The translations under genes and the position numbers were made by a program. Source: Liolophura sinensis (lineage: Eukaryota; Mollusca; Polyplacophora; Chitonida; Chitonidae). From it: a stretch of DNA of 64,000 bases. Positions 45,651 to 59,466 of this stretch are shown here, one piece after another (the stretch's first letter is position 1; each line of letters starts with the position of its first letter). The stretch lies in the NCBI RefSeq assembly GCF_032854445.1, contig NC_088305.1:25880628-25944627 (forward strand). Direction: 5' to 3'. The notes beneath the pieces are model-generated. The model worked only from the letters and a program-made list of their open reading frames with translations, did no database searches and had not been told where the DNA came from.

Positions 45651-48176
45651 ACGACAGCCTATACTCAATCACATGATACTGACACCTGGTCGACCACTAC
45701 TATGTCTATTCTTCTAATGATGACTGCTTCCGCATTAAGCTTGTGTCAGGTGAGAAAACGACGTGAATCCATATAGACGTCGTGTGAAAAGCCCTGAAAC
45801 CGTACATAATCCAATTCCACTCGAAGAAGTTTAAGTGTTATCGCTTTCAGTGTTTACTCAAATCAGACCTGAAATCGATATTCATCCATTTCTGTTAGTT
45901 TTAGGTTATAGAGCAATTTATTTGATTATTGTTCTGATTTTCCTTGCCCATACATTAATGTTTTGATCAATTAAACATGGGTAATGATTCCTAGCAATGG
46001 GTAATGAAGTCTAGCCTTTTATGATTAACAATGAATTAGCGTCTGTTGTATAGATTTTTACCAAAGGGTACCAATGCCATCACAACGCATAGACACGACG
46101 TCCAAGCCCCATTCTGACACCATTCTAGATGTTAATCCTTACATAATGAAACATACATATAAAACAAAACTGTTCAAATGCAAGAGAATAGCAGTTGTTT
46201 GATTTTCTTTTAATGATGGTAGAAATCGTTGACTATATATTCCAGGTAAAAAATCCTAATCCAGGGGGAAAAAGTCTATTTGCAGGCTATGAAGATGTTG
46301 TTTTTTGTCCATATTCCTTTTAATCATGGAAATGTTTTCTTCAACAACTGGAGTTGGCAGTATGGAGGTAGATTCTTGTAGTTGTTTAAGCTGTTTGATT
46401 TGTATATCGGTAACGCTTGAGCCAACTGTTTACAGGTGAATAACACTCATCAGTAAGGCAATTGTTGAACAGATCCCGTAAACAATCTAAAGTCACAAAA
46501 ATTTAGACTCGCGTAAATAAATCAGCTGTTCTGTTGATTAAATCTTCCATCTAAGCCACCCTCCCCCCACCCCCACCCCAAAAAAAAACAAAAAACAAAA
46601 ATGGATCTGTGTCTATATTGTTCTGAGCACATAAAGATAATCTTACGATTCAAATGTCTTAGTGTCGCCAGTATGGTGCAGAGATCCCACCATATATTTC
46701 AAATGTGTTAGTTAGTTATGTTTTTTTTTTATAAAGCTAAAACCCCAGACCCGAAATCCCGCCCTCCAAAAATGTAAAGATATTTGAAGGTATGAATGTT
46801 ATTGGTCTCCTTCATAATAAATCTTATTTTAACATTAAATGGTTTTTAACGTCAGTGATTAGTCTTAAGGTATCGCTTAGCGTGTCAACAATGATTCAAG
46901 TCACTCAAGAATGATTTAAGTCATTCAATTTTCCGTGGTATTCACAGCAATAAATCGTTTTAAAATTCACTGCGCAAAACAGCATCAGTAGGTAGAAAGA
47001 CATACCAGACATAAACGTGTGATCATGAATGGTATAGGAAACATATGGACAGTTTTTAGTATTGCGGTGAATTGATGCATAATGTGGGTAATTAAGGCCG
47101 TATCAGTGAGTGCGTAGACAAATCCCGTGTCGTTGGATACTGACTCAGACTTGTAGGTAAACAATGGGGTGGGGTGTGAGGGGCATTAACTGGATATGAC
47201 TGAGGCGAATGATTGGAATTACAGATATCAAGAAATGAATGGAAGCATTAGCACCCGTTAGAAAGGAAGCACAGTAACAATTTAGTCGTCGAAACGCTTA
47301 AAAGTGGGCTGTCAGGAACGGGAAGCAACGAGACCTAAACAAACCACAGGCGGTTACTCGTCGAAAACCTGAGGATGGCTCTATTTGTTCTTTGTGGGAA
47401 AGCGAGGGTTCGTCACTCCAGGAGAACGTGACGTCGCCACAGCCAAGTTACGGCATGAATTCCAGCGGAAACCAAGTCGCAGAGAATGTTTTTAAATCGC
47501 AAACAACGACACCAGTATGGGCATTCGGTAACAGAGTCTTTTCGTTGAAACTGCAGTCTCGAGATCTAGTATCAAACAAGGCTTACAATCACTTGGGAAA
47601 TGTTTAAGCAGTTGGCTACGATTTTACCAGCCACAGCCTTCAAGCAACGCTACAACAAGTAACTTTGGAAGCAGAGGGAGTATATTATTGACACAAGAAG
47701 GAAAATACTCGACAACATCAATACAGGAAATGTAGAACGGTTTGGATTCTGTGATTTCACCATTCAAGATGGCCCGACTGAGTGAACCGGAGCCGTGGTA
47801 CGAAACTTCTCACATCAACTGTTTGGACTTTTAACTTGTATGTTTGTGTTTGGAGTATGTTGCCAGAAGTGGGCCATCAGTTTGGCGCAAGCCTTTGATT
47901 CGAGTTCATTGCAAATGGACAACGTAACAGGAATTGTCATGTTTGGCAAATGAACAGAATTCTTCTAGAGGACGGCTTATTGTTACTAACAAAAACACTG
48001 ACCATCTGTGTTTCCGCGAATAATTTAGTCAAAGCCTTGTGAATCGGATTCCAAAGCATTGCAACACAACTAATTCGGTCAGAAATAATATTGACATTCA
48101 AGGTCATAATAAGTGTCTGGATTGTCCTTCAAAAAGAGAAATATATGTTTGCCGGATAGATGTTTGATGCATCAAG
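45651..48176 (+). other. Conserved 5' flank of A4
   Basis: Same block; the TATA-like motif here has lost one A (46730-46736). No gene seen. Confidence 0.4.
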
Positions 48177-48240
48177 ATGGAGAGAAGACTTCTGTTGGTA
48201 TTTTATGTGATTTGTGTATTCACTGGCAATATGGCTTCAG
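48177..48240 (+). CDS. A4 signal-peptide exon
   Basis: 64 nt, identical in translation to A2 (ends MASG), GTGAGT donor. Confidence 0.8.
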
Positions 48241-48956
48241 GTGAGTCTCTGATATTACATCATCAATATATTGTGTGTTTACCACTGACAACCTAAATTT
48301 TCGTTACAGATTCATGAATGCCGAGGTATATAAATGAGACAAATGAGTGTATAAATGTTGAATGTTAAATTTGATCACCGCGCAATAATTCTAGATCAGT
48401 GACGTTTAATAAATTACAATTAACATCACTGCATTTCTTGAACCTAAATTTGCTTAATTCATGGAGGGAGTTTGTTTAATTAATGGAGGGAATGTGTGGT
48501 TTGCTGAAGTTTAAACATTTCCATGAACAGTTCTGGAACAAAACCCTAACTGAGGTAATCTGATCAGAGGCTGTTTTCCAGCGGCTACGTGTGACAATTT
48601 GCCAATGCTCACACTGTCGTCGTTGCTCTGGTTTTACTATTTATACCTTGAGCCTTTCACTATATTGACTTCCGAAAAGCGGGTGTTTCAGGTTATGTCC
48701 AATGACAAAAAATCCGCCATTTGACAAAAATGTCTGAATTGAGTCTAACGCATCGTTATCTGTGGTCATTCTGCGGATCTTGGGTACAATCTCTAAGCCA
48801 TGTAAGTGTTCAAAGATCACACGCACAGCGAAAAGAATGAAATAACATACTGAAGACTTCAGCATGGAGCGGGTACCTTAACGCAATTGGTGAAATACGG
48901 CATGTTGTCAATTTACCTCACGTATGCTTTTATTTTATCTTTATTACCCAAAACCA

Positions 48957-49112
48957 TCCACAGGTTGTTGGCAAACCGTCTCGCGTACGAGCGGAGAGGA
49001 AGCCAGTATGAACTGGACTTGAATTCATAGCGACCGCACTGGTGAGGCGCTCTTGCGGTATTATGCTGCGCTAGCACTCGAACCACCAGGCAACGGAGGC
49101 CACATTTATTCT
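48957..49112 (-). mobile_element. SINE head fragment in A4 intron 1
   Basis: Orthologous to 1-148. Confidence 0.6.
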
Positions 49113-50725
49113 TTCTATTCATATAAATGTTTCAATAGTACTCACCGCACTCACCGTAACACCTAGGTTTTGGGAGAATTAGGAAAAAAAACTTAGTGAG
49201 GTTGATTACAGTATGACAATTTAGACTTTCACCTTTGTATCTTGCAGTAAAGAATCTGTCTCATAAATAACAGGAGCGCAAATGCCATCTACCTAACCTT
49301 TATCTTACACACATACTTTCTGCATATATTATTTCACTCAGTTCCCTTGATGAAGCCTAACATGTGCTGGCATTTACCGCAAAACCTCGTGGGGACACAT
49401 TTGTCTGAGAGGTGCTATCTACTTGTTATTATTATTTATTTATTCTAAGATAATGCTGTCATCATCATTTGAAATTACCATACCAAACTGGCCACATATC
49501 TCAAGGTGTTATCCTCTGATAGCTAATCCGGCTGAACATACAGAACAATTTCATAACCAGATTACGTAATGTTCGCCCAGAGAAGACAATGGCGATAATG
49601 TCTATTCGGAATACTTCTACTTTGCGCTGTTATGAAATCGATTTAACAAGCGGAGATAATAGACAAGTCTGGGGTTATTGTTAGTAACGTAGTTAGTCAC
49701 GTGAGTCTTTTTTGAAATGCATTAACCTGTAAATGGGTAAAGAAAAGCGGTATATTCTATCCACAAAGCAGATTTATCGGAAATCGACCAAACGTCAACA
49801 GTTTCTAATCAACGCCCACGATGAATAGACCTTTTGTTCCGGCATAGGCTTATTATAAAAAAATTTGTATGTACTGTTGTGGTTTTTGATGATTGTGAAA
49901 TCTTAACGAACTAATATATGCTGTTAAACTTCTGCTAAATATTTTAGCATACATCTGTCATGATTTCACCGTCATATATATGAATTCACTAAGCCATAAA
50001 TCTGTCCCACACATATCCAGAGAGGAGAAAGAGGATAGTTAGATGGGGGTTTGACATTGGAGAAGGGTGTAAGTGTAAAAGGGCATGATAACGCCACATA
50101 ACTACAACCTTGATTATGTGTACCAATACATGTGGCATCTTGCAATCCATCCGTAAACTGTTACAGAAGACATTGTGTTTATGTATATTAAATAGGGGTA
50201 AATAGGGCTGCGTGTGCCTTCAGGGACAAGCACTAATGTGTTCAGTCGTCGATGATCAGTCGTGCCCGTTTCCCCTGACAGTGGAGATTTCTGTGGAAGC
50301 CAAATATATTTCCGTTTACTTTTGTCGGAAGCGCGGGGCAGTAGAAACATTTAACCAATGAAACGGTGTATTTTTTTGTCTTTTTGTCTGACTGGTATTA
50401 CATGTATCATGTTGGTCGAAAACACACAACCATCCGCAGGTTACTGGAAGGCTTTCCCACGTTCGACCAGGGAGGAAACAACAAGAGTTTGGTTTGAATT
50501 CATGGCGGTCACATTAGTGAAAGGCTCTTGAATCACTGTGCTGCGGTATCAGGCTAATCTCACTGCTACAAAGGCATCGGAAGTTGAACGAGACATAAAC
50601 GCCATATGTATAGAGCCTAAACACTTTGCAGCTTTCGCTTGAAGTATCAGATGGATGTAACTAATGCTCCGTGAATTTGTGAATCATCATCGCCAGACAT
50701 GTAACTATTCCATTAATCATTAACT

Positions 50726-51054
50726 TAATGAAACAATCAATGAAAAAGTCAATCAATGAAAATGCCAATCAATGAAAAAGCAAATCAATGAAACAGTCAA
50801 TCAAGGGAACAGTCAACCAATGAAACAGTCAACCAATGAAACAGTCAACCAATGAAACAGTCAATCAATGAAACAGCCAATGAATGAAACAATCAATCAA
50901 TAAAACAGTCAATTAATAAAACAGTCAATCAATGAAACAGCCAATTAATGAAACAGTCAATCGACAAAACAGTCAATGAATAAAACAGTCAATCAATGAA
51001 AAAACCAATTAATGAAACAGTCAATCAATAAAACAGTCAATCAATGAAACAGTC
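50726..51054. repeat. AATGAAACAGTCAATC tandem array, A4 intron 1
   Basis: Same array and length as at 1771. Confidence 0.85.
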
Positions 51055-51246
51055 CTCCTCTTCCAAATCTTAAGCAGTCATTTAGTATGTCACCTACAAA
51101 TAAGAACGGAACACAGAATATTTACCATTACCATTGCTTTTCACACTTTGGCACCACAAATATCTCATACTCAGTTATCCCCCCTTTAAATCAACAAATC
51201 AAGAAATTATTTCTTCAGGTTTTCAATATTTCTTTCCTGTCGCCAG

Positions 51247-51426
51247 GTTGCCCGCATGTCTCTGGTACCATGAACCTGTACTACCGTTTGGACACAAACA
51301 CGTGTTACTATGTATGGCCCGGTCAGGCCGTGTACAGTGATGCAAAATCCACGTGTACAGATAAGGGCCTTCACCTTGTGCAGCTGGAAGAGGAGGATGA
51401 ACAAGAATGGCTCAATGCACAAACTA
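51247..51426 (+). CDS. A4 CTLD exon (N-terminal half)
   Basis: 180 nt open exon, phase 1; GCPHV and LYYRL as in A0. Confidence 0.8.
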
Positions 51427-51687
51427 GTAAGATTTCCTTTGTTGTAGAGATTAAATTGGCTATGCTTAACTCATACTGTGTTTAATCTGTTTTGTTTACC
51501 TTGTTCAGCACTTGACTGTGGCAATCAGATGGGCAATGAGAAAAAAAAAATTCTATAAACAAATAAATCAGTGTGTTTATCAGTAAATAAGTAAAATAAC
51601 ATAAATAAATCAATAAATCTAAAAATCCAAAAATCACTCGAAAACATCAAATAGATCAATAAATAATTAAATATTACACTTCTACAG

Positions 51688-51882
51688 GTATTCAACACTG
51701 GCTGGGATTGTCAAAATCATCAGGTGTTTGGAGATGGGTGAATTCCGGGCAGATAGTGTCGAGCAGCGACACACGATGGGCGAATACCGCTTCAGGAAAT
51801 CGGGCATACAAACAAACTTCTACCAAATGGGCATCAACTTCGCCTTCCGCTTCTTATGCCGTCATCTGTGAACGTGACACGA
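51688..51882 (+). CDS. A4 CTLD exon (C-terminal half)
   Basis: 195 nt open exon, phase 1, HWLGLSK to VICERDT; Asn replaces Asp in RWAD. Confidence 0.8.
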
Positions 51883-52988
51883 GTAAGTTTTTCTGCAGTA
51901 GGAACAAAACAGATATGTGTAGATTGATAGATATGTGTAGATTGATGTTTAAATTGCTGCTTGAACTAATTCAAAACAAGTTTACATAAATATATAAATA
52001 TATCTGCGCCATGTAATCTGTAATCATTTGGAATACGAGCATTGAAATCTAACGAAAATGTTGGAATTATTTTTGGAGAATGTAAGACGTGTTTCTAACG
52101 AGCAAAAATACTCAATAAAAATATTATGGCATTTGAAAAAAAAAAACATGTTCGAAAATGTCCAGCGGAATCCGAGCTTGAGAACATGTGTCTGTGCTGT
52201 GAAGATCGACTTCAGCCTATTTAGCTTATTTAGCATCTTCAGGTTAAAACCTTGAGTTTAATGCAGGAGTTTCGAGTTCGAACTGTTTTGTCGCTGAAGG
52301 TAAAAAAGCCCCATTGCACCTATGCACCTATCAAAATGGCAGGCAACCGTCTGTGGTTACACCCACTATAACAAAAATAAATTAAACCAAATGTTGTTTC
52401 TTGTCGACGACCGATGGAAAAAATCAGAACCTGAGCGTTTGTGAACAAAATAAGTTCCTGAAGGAAAGATACGCCATGTATGCCCCCAAAACACAGCTAG
52501 ACAGGCGAATGGTAAATCTTTGTCAATGAAACTTGTCTAACATTTTTTCACGAGTCACATGATACAGTAGGACTCCTTTCAAATTTACTGAGTTCAAACT
52601 CGGAACTCCTGATGTCAGGCACAGGAGTGGTAAATTCGTTCAATCTCACTCTCGAACGTGAGAGTTTGGATGTATTAGACGTTAGACATCACTCGTTCAG
52701 CTGTTTATTTGGTTTAACATGAAGGGCAATCACTTGCCTTCCACCATAAGGTACGGGTATTAAACTTGATGTAGAGGTGAATGTATGTGTGTTAGATGTA
52801 GGAAAGTTGGTCAGTTACTTGCTGGTGGCAGATGGTTTACTCTCGTTCTCGATATTCAAGAGGTGAAACTTAGACCCCTTCTGGGTGGCTCTGGCGTCTT
52901 AGGTGGGTAAACGAGTTCATCTCATATACATGCTACACACATTTCGATGACCAATGCAGTGCCAGTGCAAAGGATCTGTTGTTAGCAA

Positions 52989-53188
52989 TCAGAGTGTCAG
53001 TTAAAGTTGTGCACCGGAGTGTACTGGAGTGTGAGTCTTAATTGTGCACCAGAGTGTACCGGAGTGTCAGCGTTAATTGTGCACCAGAGTGTACCAGAGA
53101 GTAAGTCTTAATTGTGCACCGGCGTGTACAAGGGTGTAAGTCTTAATTGTGCACCGGAGTGTACCAGAGTGTCAGCCTAAAATTTGCA
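52989..53188. repeat. 35-bp minisatellite, A4 module 1
   Basis: Matches A0 module 1. Confidence 0.85.
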
Positions 53189-54128
53189 CCATAGACAGAC
53201 TCTATCATGCAACACAGCAGTGGAGCAACATGTGACAAAATGTGCTGAAAGGTTTCATTTTATGACCTTGTTGAGACTGTGGCTGAGTCGAATTAGCTTC
53301 TTTCTTCACTCATGTCAGGATATCGCGTACAGAGTACAAAATAAACAACATAAAATTTCACACTGTGAAGATGGCTTACTCTGGATTGTTGAACATATGA
53401 AACAAACCGACAATGTGTATGTGAAATATCAGTGAGACCAAGATAACCAGTAAATACCATTAAATAGGTCAATATTGCAAGTCACGTGTACGAATAACAG
53501 TGCAGTTTGTCCTACATCCCCTAAAACGTATTTTTCGATCTGAGATCTGTTTTATTCTTCCCAGCTTAACTTTCAGAAATGTTTCCGTTCACAAACTTGA
53601 AATTCCTTCTTTTAGAGCGTGCTCTCCTCAAAATATCCATACTGTACGCCACAAATGATGTTTCCTTTAATCATACAGTTTTTGTGATTTCAAACCAGCT
53701 AGTTATTCATGAATAATGACGACCAAAATTATGTACATGTACATGGCGGAACGACAGCAAGCCAAACTTCGCTACTCGCCTTTTTCGATTCGTGTTGGCC
53801 GCAGTCGGCGCCGTCCGAAAGATAAACTTGTGGAAGGCTTTGATTGAAAACAGGAAAATCTACTGTACATCATTAACAGGCGATTAATAACTTTGTTGGT
53901 GGCCTAAACTCTAATTTTAGAACTAACACATGGTGCGCACTCTCATTCAGAATGGAAGGCTTTTGACAGCGTCACGTAGAAGAGTTTCTAGATATTAAAA
54001 CTATGATGATAAAGTATATTTTTTCTGTGCAAATAGGAGTAATTTGTTTTTCTTTCACTCAGATAAACCAAGTAAGAGATGGTCAGTATTTTTAGTAAAA
54101 CAAACTATATTTTCTTCTGTATTGGTAG

Positions 54129-54197
54129 CAACAACAACAACATCAACAACGACGATGGCAACATCGACGACATCCCTCTCTGCTTCACCAGACACGA
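54129..54197 (+). CDS. A4 Thr-rich linker exon 1
   Basis: 69 nt, phase 1-1; microexon candidate at 54063-54071. Confidence 0.65.
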
Positions 54198-54205
54198 GTA
54201 AGTAG

Positions 54206-54376
54206 GTCTTTGTATTTATTTAATCATTTGATTAGTATTTTAAGCCGTATTCAAGAATATTTCACATAATCATCGGCGACCAACATTATGGTGGGATGAA
54301 ACCGGACAGAGCCCGGAGGACACCCACGACCATCCGCAGTTTGATGCCAGAACTTCCCACGCACACCCGTAAAGGA
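54206..54376 (-). mobile_element. Antisense SINE body after A4 linker 1
   Basis: Orthologue of 5258. Confidence 0.55.
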
Positions 54377-54378
54377 AT

Positions 54379-54580
54379 CAGAGTGTCAGTTAAAGTTGTG
54401 CACCGGAGTGTACTAGAGTGTGAGTCTTAATTGTGCACCAGAGTGTACCGAAGTGTCAGCGTTAATTTTGCACCAGGGTGTACCAGAGTGTAAGTCTTAA
54501 TTGTGCACCGGAGTGTACAAGGGTGTAAGTCTTAATTGTGCACCGGAGTGTACCAGAGTGTCAGCCTAAATTTTGCACCA
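54379..54580. repeat. 35-bp minisatellite, A4 module 2
   Basis: Matches A0 module 2. Confidence 0.85.
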
Positions 54581-54986
54581 TAGACAGTCTCTAGCATACA
54601 ACACAACAGTGGAGCAACATGTGACAAAATGTGCTGAAAGGTTTCATTTTATGACCTTGTTGAGACTGTGGCTGAGTCGAATTAGCTTCTTTCTTCACTC
54701 ATGTCAGGATATCGCGTACAGAGTACAAAAGCCACAAAATAAATGTTCACATTGTGAAGATGGCTTACTCTGGATTGTTGAACATATGAAACAAACCGAC
54801 AATGTGTATGTGAAATATCAGTGAGACCAAGGTAACCGGTAAATACCATTAAATAGGTCAATATTGCAAGTCACGTGTACGAATAACAGTGCAGTTTGTC
54901 CTACATCGTCTAAAACGTATTTTTCGATCTGAGATCTGTTTTGTTCTTCCCAGCTTAACTTTCAGAAATGTTTCCGTTCACAAACT

Positions 54987-55222
54987 TTTTTTTTTTTTTT
55001 TTTTTTTTTGATTGGTGTTTTACGCCGTACTCAAGAATATTTCACTTATACGACGGCGGCCAGCATTATGGTGGGAGGAAACCGGGCAGAGCCCGGCGGA
55101 AACCCACGACCATCCGCAGGTTGCTGACAGACCTTCCCACTTACGGCCGGAGAGGCCAGCATGAGCTGGACTTGAACTCACAGCAACCGCATTGGTGAGA
55201 GGCTCCTGGGTCATTACGCTGT
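54987..55222 (-). mobile_element. Same SINE insertion in A4, longer A-tail
   Basis: Identical position and the same 12-bp duplication (54975-54986, 55223-55234) as A0. The poly-T run is about 12 bases longer. Confidence 0.88.
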
Positions 55223-55763
55223 CGTTCACAAACTTGAAATTCCTTCTTTTAGAGCGTGCTCTCCTAAAAAATATCCATACTGTACGCCACAAATGATGTT
55301 TCCTTTAATCATACAGTTTTTGTGATTTCAAACCAGCTAGTTATTCATGAATAATGACGACCAAAATTATGTACATGTACATGGCGGAACGACAGCAAGC
55401 CAAACTTCGCTACTCGCCTTTTTCGATTCGTGTTGGCCGCAGTCGGCGCCGTCCGAAAGATAAACTTTTGGAAACCTTTGTTTGAAAACAGGAAAATCTA
55501 CCGTACATCATCAACAAGCGATTAATAACTTTGTTGGTGGCCTAAACTCTAATTTTAGAACTAACACATGGTGCGCACTCTCTTCAGAAAGGAAGGCTTT
55601 TGACAGCGTCACGTAGAAGGGTTCTTAGATATGAAAACTATGATGATAAAGTATATTTTTTATGTGCAGATAGGAGTAATTTGTTTTTCTTTCATTCAGA
55701 TCGACCAGGTAAGAGATGGTCAGTATTTTTAGCCACACAATATATTTTTTTCTGTATTGGTAG

Positions 55764-55832
55764 CAACAACAACAACATCAACAACGACGATGGCAACATC
55801 GACGACATCCTTCTCTGCTTCACCAGACACGA
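55764..55832 (+). CDS. A4 Thr-rich linker exon 2
   Basis: 69 nt, phase 1-1; microexon candidate at 55700-55708. Confidence 0.65.
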
Positions 55833-55847
55833 GTAAGTAGGTCTTTG

Positions 55848-56080
55848 TATTTATTTATTCATTTGATTGGTATTTTAAGCCGTACCCAAGAATAGTTCAC
55901 TCATTCACCGGCGACCAACATGTTCTGAGGAAACCGGACAGAGCCCGGAGGACACCCACGACCATCAGCAGTTTGGTGCCAGAATTTCCCATGCACGCCC
56001 GTAAAGGAATCTTGTGAGAACTAAACTTGAACTCAGAGAGAGTATATTGGTGACAGGCTCCTGGGTCATTGCGATGCCCT
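55848..56080 (-). mobile_element. Antisense SINE after A4 linker 2
   Basis: Orthologue of 6879. Confidence 0.55.
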
Positions 56081-56217
56081 GGAAGGCTAAATCACTGATC
56101 ACAGGGTCGCCTCGGGTGTTTGGGTCTAGTAGCGTACAGGTCGATCTGGAGTTAGTACACTAAAATGTCTTTTTTAGACAGTTTTTGAGTCTTAATACAT
56201 TATGTTTGTTTTTGTAG

Positions 56218-56472
56218 GTGGATCATTATGTCCCGGATTTCGATAGTTTTATTTACACAGATGCACTGAGGAGTATCTTGATACTTTACGGATCACTTCG
56301 CCTGTAAGGAGCCTATTGGACTGTGCAGTCAAATGTATAAATGACAATAGCTGTAGAGGAGTTCGTGTCGAGTTACACCGAGGACTGTGCGCTCTACTGA
56401 GTCTTTCTGTAGTGGTCAACACATGTCCTACAGACTCGAGTTGTTGGTGTTTCGAAGAACACAAATGATTAG
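56218..56472 (+). pseudogene. A4 PAN exon with nonsense codon and 11-nt deletion
   Basis: TAG at 56244-56246 and missing SECY-region bases near 56437, both shared with A0. Confidence 0.8.
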
Positions 56473-56556
56473 AAAAGCGACTACTATTGTTTTTCTTTAA
56501 AGAGGTTTACGTGATATTTAAATTAAATTATTGTTTAATTTAACTTACATCTTTAT

Positions 56557-56562
56557 AATAAA
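56557..56562 (+). terminator. A4 polyadenylation signal
   Basis: AATAAA 84 nt after the ancestral stop. Confidence 0.45.
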
Positions 56563-57081
56563 CCCAAATCCTGTTGTTCCGAGGCAGCATTTGTGACATT
56601 TTAATATGTAGCTACAGGTACATGTAAATGGTAACACACGAACGAAAACCCCCGTCAAAAACATGGACAAAGATACCAGTGGCTGTTTGCAGCACTTTGT
56701 CAACAGCAGGGACTCGATCTGCCACAAGAAGACACAGTGTATTTAAGCAAACCTAATGGCTCCTCATCTCCATGTGACTGCAAAATTGTGGAGTATGACT
56801 TAAAACCTGACGGTTTCCTACATACATATATATAACACCTTTACTCGTCGCCACCCCCAATACTGAATTGTGGCTAATTAGATCTAATAAAAGACTTACT
56901 CTCAATCTGCTCGCTTTGATCTAATCTATGTTTGTTTCCACATTTTAAGAGCGAAGGTCAAAGGTTGAGTGGTGTGTGTCGATTTTATTTACTTACTGAT
57001 TTCTTTGATTGTTGGATAACATTATGTTAAATAATATTTCAATGAATTTTTATTAATTAAATATCTTGGCATTCGGTCCGG

Positions 57082-57540
57082 TCTGCTACATTGGGTTCGG
57101 CATGACGTTCCAGTGAGACAGAACTATGAATATGTTGGGAATCCAGTGTAGCAGAATTCTGACATATTCCTTATACTGACTCTCTATTACGTCATGCAGA
57201 AATCAATGTAGCAGATCGCACTCGAACCCGACATATCCACGGCGCTATACCACTGGCACGTCATGCAGAACTCAAGGTAGCGGGACGTACTCAAAGCCGA
57301 CATATTACTGGCGCTGTCCCAAAGGCACATCATGCCGAACTCAATGTAGCGCGCTGCACCCAAAGCCGACATAAACATGCCGTTGTAACATTGGCACGTC
57401 ATGCCGAACTCAAGGGAGCGGACCGCACCCAATGCCGACATATTCATGCCGCTGTACCACTTGTACGTCATGCCGAAATCAATATAGGCCGACATATTCG
57501 TGGCACTGTACCACCGGCACGTCATGCTAAAAACACCATA
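57082..57540. repeat. 69-bp satellite downstream of A4
   Basis: Same array as at 8112. Confidence 0.88.
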
Positions 57541-58576
57541 CCCGACAGCCTATACTTAATCACATGATACTGACATCTGGTCGACCACTAGTATGTTTGT
57601 TTTTCTAATTCTGAAAGCAAAGCGAAGTGATGCAGAGATTTCCGACAGAAACAACAGACGCCTAAAACCCTGAGGATTTCTTTCCTGGTTGTAGGCACTG
57701 GTTGGTCGACTATGGCTTTTATTTTCGCCCTCCGAGGTGCAACTTGTCCACCTCCAACCACATGTCCAAGATGTGTGACTCTGGCCTTGGCGAAGTCACT
57801 CTTCTTCAAACTGATGACCAGTTGATGTTCTGAAAGTCGTCTAAAGAGTTTATTCAGGTGACGCCGAAATTTCTTTGGCCTTGTCCGTCAGTGGTACTTG
57901 CCAATACCCTTTTAACAAATCTATTTTGCTGACAAATTTAGCTTTTCCAACTTTGTCAATACAATCTTCTTTGCGTGGAATGGGATATGAGTCATTATTG
58001 GTTACGGCATTGACCTGGCGGTAATCAACGCTCAGCCTGATGGAGCCATCTGGTTTGGGAATAACCACAATCAGAGAACACCAATTACTCTGACTTGGTT
58101 CAGTGATGTTATTCTCCATCATGTATTCAATGTCCTGTTGTACCTTCTGGGCCTTCGTAAAATTAAGCCGGTATGGACGCTGGCTGATCAGTGGTGATGA
58201 CCCCACCTCCACATCATTTGTTGTTGCGTTGCTACATTCTGGTACTATTTCATTCACTGCTTGTTGTGAGTGACGAACGCTACTGGCTACTGGCTTTTTC
58301 TCTGCTCGGTTTTCCTTCATTAGCCAACATTCTGACCTAAGATGACCTCTCTTGTGACAGTAATGGCAAATGATCTGTGCATGTCCTTTCCTTGAGTCGG
58401 CTTTCCTTTAAATGATGGTCCAGTTTTATTTTTCTGCGGCGTCAATAAAATGTTTTTGGCTAGAACAAATCCGTGGTGAACAGGGTTTGTATTATAAGTA
58501 GCTCCTTCAGTTTTCTCCTTGCTTTCTATCTCCCTTATCCGTAAGTTATGTTCCATTTCCATCTTCCGCATTTCAT

Positions 58577-58916
58577 CGGCCCGGATAGCACAGTTGCTAG
58601 AGCGTCCGCTCCGGGATCAATCCTGGGTCGAGTCACATCTACGACTTTAAAAGAGGAAGTTGTAACTTCCTCGCTTGGCGTTCAGCATGAAGGGAATAGT
58701 GCAACGACTGGTTGACCCGTATCAGCATAATGGTTCGGGCGGGGAGGCTTACTTGCCTTCGGTAAGGCGTCTCAGTGAAGCAGCACTAGATAAAAGGGCG
58801 GTGGAAATCCGTCCTGCAACAAGGAGGTACATCACATACACCATAAGGATTCCTTCGTCGTCATATGACAGAAAATTGTTGAGCACGACCTTAATCTCCA
58901 ACCACTCACTCACTCC
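58577..58916 (+). mobile_element. tRNA-derived SINE nested in gypsy remnant 3
   Basis: Third copy of the same nested insertion, one base shorter near TGACAGAAAATTG. Confidence 0.7.
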
Positions 58917-59466
58917 TTCCGCGTTTCGAATTCTCTCTCCCTTTCTTTTTCTCTTTCCAGTCTCCGTATTCCCTCTCTTGCCTGTCTTTCCCTTTACTGT
59001 TCTCTCTCTCCTCTTCCCCCCTTCCCTTTCTCTTTCCTCTCTTTCCCTTTCCTTTTCTCTCTCTTTTTTCTCTAACTTCAATTTTACCATCTCCAGTTGC
59101 AGTTTTAAAACTTCAATATCGGTAGCTGGTGACGCCGTAATTACATGGGGTAGGTCGCTGCTTAATCCTAAATGCTAAGCTATTACCTCCACCTTTTCTT
59201 TAAGCTATGGGCAAAGTTCAATTTCTCTTTTTCTGCAATGACTCTTAGTTCAGCCTTTCTGATAATCTACTTACAGTTACGCCAGAATCTAAAGGTACCT
59301 CAACATTGAATTCCTCAGCCATAGTTTAAATGTTACAATGTATACAAAAGTAACACTATCCTGTCAATCTCCCAGTGAAACCCTGTTTGACCGTATGTTT
59401 ACAAAGTGCTACAAATGTTGCAATTTCGATTAGCACTGCTAGATTTTCCCAGACGACACCCTAATT

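Larger units (their letters stand above)
48177..56472 (+). pseudogene. Gene A4: type A lectin/PAN gene, PAN exon broken as in A0
   Basis: Exons are 48177-48240 (signal), 51247-51426 and 51688-51882 (CTLD, open), 54063-54071 with 54129-54197 (linker 1), 55700-55708 with 55764-55832 (linker 2) and 56218-56472 (PAN). The PAN exon carries TAG at 56244-56246 and the 11-nt deletion near 56437, exactly as in A0. Splicing all exons gives 207 residues ending a few codons into the PAN exon: a secreted CTLD with a doubled Thr-rich tail. The stop is in the last exon, so the transcript should escape exon-junction-dependent decay. This is the only copy in the window where the short form can be assembled from all its exons. 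Confidence 0.72.
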